A stretch of 64,000 nucleotides of DNA, taken from contig JAZOLU010000029.1 in the NCBI GenBank assembly GCA_045653425.1, forward strand, positions 1 to 64,000, written 5' to 3'. The stretch comes from RGIG3009 sp045653425 (GTDB taxonomy: Bacteria; Bacillota; Clostridia; Oscillospirales; Acutalibacteraceae). Below the pieces are notes generated by a model. It saw only the letters and a list, made by a program, of their open reading frames with translations, ran no database searches and was not told where the DNA came from. How positions within the stretch are numbered: the stretch's first letter is position 1; each line of letters begins with the position of its first letter. This document shows, in pieces, positions 59,512 to 64,000 of this stretch. The translations under genes and the position numbers were made by a program.

Positions 59512-60906
59512 ATGAAACGAAATGAAATTGCCTCTGTGTACGCCGACGCTGCCACGCTGGGGGGTTCATCACTGACAGTGTGCGGTTGGGTTCGCACCTT
59601 GCGCCAATCCAAGAACTTGGCGTTTATTGAACTGAATGACGGCAGTTGCCAACGCAATCTGCAAATCATTGTTGAACAATCCAAGTTATCCAATTTTGAC
59701 GAAGTATGCCATCAAAACGTGGGTGCGGCACTGGTGGTTCGCGGTGAGCTAATACTGACTCCCGAAGCCAAACAGCCGTGCGAATTGCACGCGGCTTCGG
59801 TGGAAATTGAAGGTGCCTCCACCGTGGATTACCCGTTGCAGAAAAAACGCCATTCGCTGGAGTTTTTGCGTACTATTGCGCATTTACGCCCGCGTACCAA
59901 CACGTTCAGTGCCGTGTTCCGCGTGCGTTCCGTGGCCGCCTATGCCATTCACCGCTTTTTCCAAGAACGCGGTTTTGTGTACGCGCACACGCCGCTTATC
60001 ACCTCCAGCGACTGCGAGGGCGCGGGTGAAATGTTCCACGTCACCTCCTTGGATTTGGATAACATTCCCCGCACAGAGGACGGTAAAGTAGATTACTCCG
60101 AAGACTTTTTTGGAAAACACACCTCCCTTACCGTATCGGGTCAGTTGGCGGGCGAATGTATGGCGATGGCGTTTGGTAAAATTTATACGTTTGGCCCCAC
60201 GTTCCGTGCCGAGCGTTCTTACACGGCGCGGCACGCGGCAGAGTTTTGGATGATTGAACCGGAATTTGCCTTTGCGGATTTGCAGGATAATATGGACTTG
60301 GCACAGGATATGATTGTGTATGTTATCTCCTACCTGTTGGAGCATTGTCCCGATGAGATGAAGTTTTTTAATGACTTTTATGACAAGGGATTACTGGAAC
60401 GGTTGAATGCGCTGGTTCATTCGGATTTTGTACGTGTTACCTACACCGAAGCGATTGAGATTTTAGAACAGCACAAAGACCAATTTGAATACCCGGTGTT
60501 CTGGGGTTGCGATTTGCAGACCGAGCATGAACGGTATCTTACCGAACAAGTGTACCAAAAACCCGTGTTTGTGACCGACTACCCGCAAGATATCAAGGCA
60601 TTTTATATGCGGCTGAACGACGACGGCAAGACCGTTGCCGCGATGGACCTGTTGGTACCCGGCGTGGGCGAAATTATTGGCGGTAGCCAGCGCGAAGAGC
60701 GACTGGACTTGCTGGAAAAACGTATGGACGAACTGGGTCTTAACCGCGACGACTACTGGTGGTATTTGGACCTGCGCCGTTACGGCGGTGCCAAGCACTC
60801 CGGTTTTGGTTTGGGTTTTGAACGGTTAATTTTGTATGTTACGGGTATGGCCAATATCCGCGACGTTCTGCCTTTCCCCCGTACCACCGGTTCCGCTGAT
60901 TTTTAA
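59512..60906 (+). CDS. asnS: Asparaginyl-tRNA synthetase
   Basis: 464 residues from the ATG at 59512; AAGGAA is about 12 nt upstream. An N-terminal OB fold binds the anticodon (VCGWVRTLRQSKNLAFIELNDGS). The class II catalytic domain has FRVRSVAAYAIHRFFQERGFVYAHTPLITSSDCEGAGEMF, TFRAERSYTARHAAEFWMIEPE and HSGFGLGFERLI. AsnRS rather than AspRS is indicated by length and motif wording. The neighbouring tRNA-Asn gene (39938) would be a substrate. Confidence 0.94.
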   Translation: MKRNEIASVYADAATLGGSSLTVCGWVRTLRQSKNLAFIELNDGSCQRNLQIIVEQSKLSNFDEVCHQNVGAALVVRGELILTPEAKQPCELHAASVEIEGASTVDYPLQKKRHSLEFLRTIAHLRPRTNTFSAVFRVRSVAAYAIHRFFQERGFVYAHTPLITSSDCEGAGEMFHVTSLDLDNIPRTEDGKVDYSEDFFGKHTSLTVSGQLAGECMAMAFGKIYTFGPTFRAERSYTARHAAEFWMIEPEFAFADLQDNMDLAQDMIVYVISYLLEHCPDEMKFFNDFYDKGLLERLNALVHSDFVRVTYTEAIEILEQHKDQFEYPVFWGCDLQTEHERYLTEQVYQKPVFVTDYPQDIKAFYMRLNDDGKTVAAMDLLVPGVGEIIGGSQREERLDLLEKRMDELGLNRDDYWWYLDLRRYGGAKHSGFGLGFERLILYVTGMANIRDVLPFPRTTGSADF

Positions 60907-60921
60907 TTTTTGCGTTTTTTC

Positions 60922-60956
60922 ATCCCCCGTCTGTTATCAGACGGGGGATTTTTTTG
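60922..60956 (+). terminator. Terminator of asnS
   Basis: ATCCCCCGTCTG/CAGACGGGGGAT around TTAT, then TTTTTT. Confidence 0.9.
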
Positions 60957-61005
60957 GGTGCTAATCGGTATATTTATATATTTTTGCAAGAAATAAAAAT
61001 TTAAC

Positions 61006-61034
61006 TTGCAAAACGGCAGAACATATATTACAAT
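61006..61034 (+). promoter_or_regulatory. Promoter of the aminotransferase gene
   Basis: TTGCAA, 17-nt spacer, TACAAT, 30 nt before the GTG start. Confidence 0.7.
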
Positions 61035-61064
61035 AGACAAGGTATTAAGGAAGGAGTCGGTTTT

Positions 61065-62339
61065 GTGTCCATCATCACTGCATTATCTAACGAAGAACTG
61101 TCCCGCCGCTTGGCGGAATGTCAAAAAGTATATACGGAATATCAGGCGCAGGGGCTCGCGCTGGATATGTCCCGCGGCAAGCCCGGCCCTGAACAACTGG
61201 ACCTCACTTTGGGGTTGCTGGATTGTGTAAATCGACGTGACGGATTTTTCGCCGGCTCTACCGACACCCGCAACTATGGTTTGGTGGACGGTATTCCGGA
61301 AGCAAAGGCCCTGTTTGGCGAAATTATGGGTATGCCGAGCGAGCAAGTCATTGTGGGCGGTAATTCCAGTTTGAATATGATGTTCGACTACATTGCACAG
61401 GCGTATGCCAGCGGTGTGTGCGGTTATACCCCGTGGTGTCGCCAAGGGGTTGTTAAGTTTTTGTGCCCCGTTCCCGGGTATGACCGTCATTTTTCCGTAA
61501 CGGAGCATTTTGGCATTGAGATGATACCCGTACCAATGACTTCTGCAGGTCCGGATATGGACGAAGTAGAGCGTTTGGTATGTGACCCGTTGGTAAAGGG
61601 TATTTGGTGCGTGCCGATGTACTCCAATCCGGATGGTATTACCTATTCAGACGACACCGTGCGACGCTTTGCACGGCTAAAACCCGCGGCGCCGGATTTT
61701 CGCATTATGTGGGATAACGCCTATTGTGTTCATCATCTTACCGAAACACCCGACACTTTGCTGAATTTGTACGAGGAAGCACGCACCGCGAAAAACGAGG
61801 ACATTGTTATTCAGTTTACCTCTACATCTAAAATCAGTTTCCCCGGTGCCGGTGTGGCGGCGTTGGCGGCCAGCCCCGCGAACATTGCGGATATTCGCAA
61901 ACGAATGTCAATGCAAACCATTGGTCACGACAAAGTGAATATGCTGCGCCACGTGCGTTTTTTCAAGAACGCCGCCGGTGTATACGAGCATATGAAACTG
62001 CACGCCGCCGTGCTGCGCCCGAAGTTTGATATTGTGTTAACCACGTTAGAGTCGCGTTTGGGCAACAAAGGCATTGCTCGCTGGCACAAACCAAACGGCG
62101 GCTATTTTGTGAGCGTGCAACTGATGCCCGGCACCGCTACCGAAACCGTGCGCTTGCTTAAAGAAGCGGGTGTGGTAATCACCGGTGCCGGTGCAACGTA
62201 TCCCTACCGTCGTGACCCGCAGGATGCCACGTTGCGTATTGCTCCCTCCTACCCCTCGGTGGAGGAACTGCGTGTTGCTATGGAACTGTTCTGCATTTGT
62301 GCCGAAATCGCCTCTCTTAACAAATTGTTGGGTAAATAA
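61065..62339 (+). CDS. Aspartate aminotransferase, PF12897 type
   Basis: 424 residues, GTG start with AAGGAG 8 nt upstream. PLP-dependent fold-type I enzyme: LDMSRGKPGPEQLDL and TRNYGLVDGIPEAKALF at the N-terminus, NPDGITYS, MWDNAYCVHHL, and the PLP Lys in FTSTSKISFPGAG, then a C-terminal Arg in TLRIAPSYP. This wording fits the putative aminotransferase family shown to include aspartate aminotransferases. Single-gene transcript. Confidence 0.88.
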   Translation: MSIITALSNEELSRRLAECQKVYTEYQAQGLALDMSRGKPGPEQLDLTLGLLDCVNRRDGFFAGSTDTRNYGLVDGIPEAKALFGEIMGMPSEQVIVGGNSSLNMMFDYIAQAYASGVCGYTPWCRQGVVKFLCPVPGYDRHFSVTEHFGIEMIPVPMTSAGPDMDEVERLVCDPLVKGIWCVPMYSNPDGITYSDDTVRRFARLKPAAPDFRIMWDNAYCVHHLTETPDTLLNLYEEARTAKNEDIVIQFTSTSKISFPGAGVAALAASPANIADIRKRMSMQTIGHDKVNMLRHVRFFKNAAGVYEHMKLHAAVLRPKFDIVLTTLESRLGNKGIARWHKPNGGYFVSVQLMPGTATETVRLLKEAGVVITGAGATYPYRRDPQDATLRIAPSYPSVEELRVAMELFCICAEIASLNKLLGK

Positions 62340-62351
62340 ACGTCACTTGCC

Positions 62352-62383
62352 AAACCGCCGCAAAAATTTGCGGCGGTTTTTTA
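62352..62383 (+). terminator. Terminator of the aminotransferase gene
   Basis: AAACCGCCGCAAA/TTTGCGGCGGTTT stem around a short AT loop, followed by TTT. Confidence 0.85.
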
Positions 62384-62413
62384 CATATTGTGAAACAGAT
62401 TGCACGGTTTTAA

Positions 62414-62442
62414 TTGACTTTTCGGACAAAATCCCCTATAAT
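62414..62442 (+). promoter_or_regulatory. Promoter of secDF
   Basis: TTGACT, 17-nt spacer, TATAAT, 44 nt upstream of secD. Confidence 0.8.
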
Positions 62443-62486
62443 GAATAGTAATTGAAACTTGCAAATTATCACAGGAGGATTGACCG

Positions 62487-63911
62487 ATGAAGCGAACACC
62501 CAAACCTATTTTCTTCATCGTGACTCTGCTCATTCTCGCCCTCACGGTTACCGCCTTTTTCGGCGTGTACACCAACTACGGCGACCGAGTAGACACGATA
62601 ATCCGCGGAGTTTCCGGAATCCGTACCGGTATTGACATTAGCGGCGGCGTGGAAGTATCGTTTGCCCCCGAGGATGACACTATCAATGCAACAACTCAGC
62701 AAATTGATGCGATGAAAGACGTTATTGTCCGTCGCTTGATTGCCAACAACATTACCGACTACGAAGCGTATACCGACCAGGACAACGACCAAGTCATTAT
62801 TCGCTTCCCGTGGAAAAAAGGCGAAACTGAGTTTGATGCTGCGGCGGCAATTAAAGAACTGGGAAAAACCGCGTTGCTTGAATTTTACATTGATAAAGCC
62901 GAATCGAGCGGCGCGTTACCCACCGAAAAACCCGAAAAGAGCGATTTGGTACTCAGCGGTTCTTTGGTAGAGTCTGCTGCTGCCGGCTTTGACGCCGAAA
63001 CGAACGCGCCGTTGGTTTCTCTGAAATTGAACGATGAGGGCACCAAAAAGTTTTCCGATGCTACCAAAAAACAAAAGGATTTGAACGGCGCCAGCGGCAC
63101 TACTTACACCATTTCCATTTGGTTGGACGATGAGTGCATCTCCAACCCCTATGTGGGTGCTCATATTACCGACGGCAACGCACAAATTTCCGGTAGTTTT
63201 GCCGAATACAAAGAGGCCGCCTCGTTGGCGAACTTGATTAACTCCGGTGCTCTACCGTTTAGCATTACCGCGAAGAACACCAACACCATCACCGCTACGC
63301 TGGGCGACCGTGCGTTGGAAATTATGGTAACCGCCGGTATCATTGCTTTTATGTTAATTGCCGTGTTTATGTTACTGTATTACCGCCTGCCCGGTTTTGT
63401 CGCCGTTATTTGCTTGTTAGGTCAGGTGGCGGGTTCCATTGCCGTTGTTTCCGGCTACTTTGGATTCTTTGATAGTTTCACGCTCACGCTGCCCGGTATT
63501 GCCGGTATTATTCTTTCGATTGGTATGGGTGTGGATGCTAACATTATCACCGCCGAGCGTATTAAGGAACAAATTCGCAGCGGAAAAACCATTGACAGTG
63601 CCATTCACAACGGATGTAACGAATCCTTCTCCGCCATTTTTGACGGTAACATCACCGTTATTATTGTTGCCATTGTGCTGATGGGTGTGTTCGGTCCGGC
63701 AGACAGTTTCTTTGCTAAACTGCTCAAGCCCCTGTTGTTTATGTTCCCCGTTTCTGCCAGCGGTGCGGTGTATTCGTTTGGTTACACCCTACTGGCCGGT
63801 ATCATTTTCAACTTCATTATGGGCGTAACTTGCTCGCGGTTGATGCTTAAATCCGTGTCCCGCTTCAAGTTCTTGCGTAAACCGTGGTTGTTGGGAGGTA
63901 AACGGGTATGA
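62487..63911 (+). CDS. secD: Protein translocase subunit SecD
   Basis: 474 residues with ACAGGAGG upstream. First membrane helix at 9-30, then the periplasmic-side P1 region starting GIDISGGVEVSFAPED, and five more helices at the C-terminus. LTLPGIAGIILSIGMGVDANIITAERIKE is the conserved RND-like segment. SecD with SecF uses the proton gradient to help protein export. Its stop overlaps the start of secF by 4 nt (ATGA). Confidence 0.94.
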   Translation: MKRTPKPIFFIVTLLILALTVTAFFGVYTNYGDRVDTIIRGVSGIRTGIDISGGVEVSFAPEDDTINATTQQIDAMKDVIVRRLIANNITDYEAYTDQDNDQVIIRFPWKKGETEFDAAAAIKELGKTALLEFYIDKAESSGALPTEKPEKSDLVLSGSLVESAAAGFDAETNAPLVSLKLNDEGTKKFSDATKKQKDLNGASGTTYTISIWLDDECISNPYVGAHITDGNAQISGSFAEYKEAASLANLINSGALPFSITAKNTNTITATLGDRALEIMVTAGIIAFMLIAVFMLLYYRLPGFVAVICLLGQVAGSIAVVSGYFGFFDSFTLTLPGIAGIILSIGMGVDANIITAERIKEQIRSGKTIDSAIHNGCNESFSAIFDGNITVIIVAIVLMGVFGPADSFFAKLLKPLLFMFPVSASGAVYSFGYTLLAGIIFNFIMGVTCSRLMLKSVSRFKFLRKPWLLGGKRV

Positions 63912-64000
63912 AAAACTTCGATTTTATAGGAAAACGCAAGTTGTTTTCCATTATCTCCGTTGCCATACTGGCAGTCGGTCTGATTGTTAATTTGGTGTTG
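63908..64000 (+). CDS. secF: Protein translocase subunit SecF (5' part only)
   Basis: 31 codons to the window end: MKNFDFIGKRKLFSIISV followed by a hydrophobic helix, the normal SecF N-terminus. The ATG overlaps the secD stop. The gene continues beyond the window. Confidence 0.85.
   Translation, partial: MKNFDFIGKRKLFSIISVAILAVGLIVNLVL

Overview
The window reads as a chromosomal contig from a spore-forming, anaerobic, Gram-positive bacterium of the Clostridia (order Oscillospirales is my best guess; this is inference). Evidence: SpoIVB, Spo0A, a SpoVB-like flippase and a SpoIID-domain protein; oxygen-sensitive enzymes (class I fumarate hydratase in two subunits, a glycyl radical enzyme, a flavodiiron protein with rubredoxin); AGGAGG-type ribosome binding sites and many near-consensus TTGACA-N17-TATAAT promoters.

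Layout. 1-8454: a lipoprotein, a CmpB-like membrane protein, nth, rarA, then the polyamine import operon potABCD behind a long leader, and a HAD phosphatase. 8537-8772: two tRNA-Ser genes. 8892-12595: an acyltransferase, a hairpin-rich AT-rich stretch with an XRE regulator and gene debris, a NagD-type phosphatase and a small helical protein. 12647-18772: Cys-rich protein, spoIVB, a 2.2 kb insertion that has duplicated the 3' end of spoIVB, spo0A and a Xer-type recombinase. 19344-24642 (minus): threonine/serine exporter halves, ZIP transporter, flavodiiron fusion, fumarate hydratase. 24777-31863 (minus): putP, then a six-gene operon of glycyl radical enzyme, its activase, two microcompartment shell proteins, a EutP-like GTPase and a class II aldolase. 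32036-35395 (minus): PPi-type phosphofructokinase, pyridoxal kinase, MocR regulator. 35556-39661: spore/peptidoglycan proteins and a flippase. 39750-40013: tRNA-Lys, tRNA-Glu, tRNA-Asn, then tRNA-Asn-derived debris and an AT-rich two-gene patch. 41521-49005 (minus): maltodextrin import and breakdown (malQ, glgP, malEFG). 49067-55140 (minus): fabG-like, dCMP deaminase, mutY, Spx/ArsC-like, prfC, cca, GtrA. 55310-64000: phosphodiester glycosidase, two membrane proteins, asnS, an aspartate aminotransferase, secD and the start of secF.

How genes work together. The pot genes form a complete polyamine importer. The mal/glg genes import maltodextrin and cut it by transglycosylation and phosphorolysis, but the ATPase for the importer is not here. 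The glycyl radical operon looks like a small diol-dehydratase microcompartment locus without pentamer or aldehyde dehydrogenase genes.

The most unusual signals are (1) the duplicated spoIVB 3' end bracketing an AT-rich insert that carries a promoter-hairpin-terminator RNA unit, (2) the potA leader with a 10-nt exact complement to the potA ribosome binding site, (3) the minimal microcompartment operon with an aldolase, (4) tRNA-Asn fragments next to another AT-rich patch, and (5) a run of small hairpins at 9926-10084. All calls come from reading the sequence; no database search was made.
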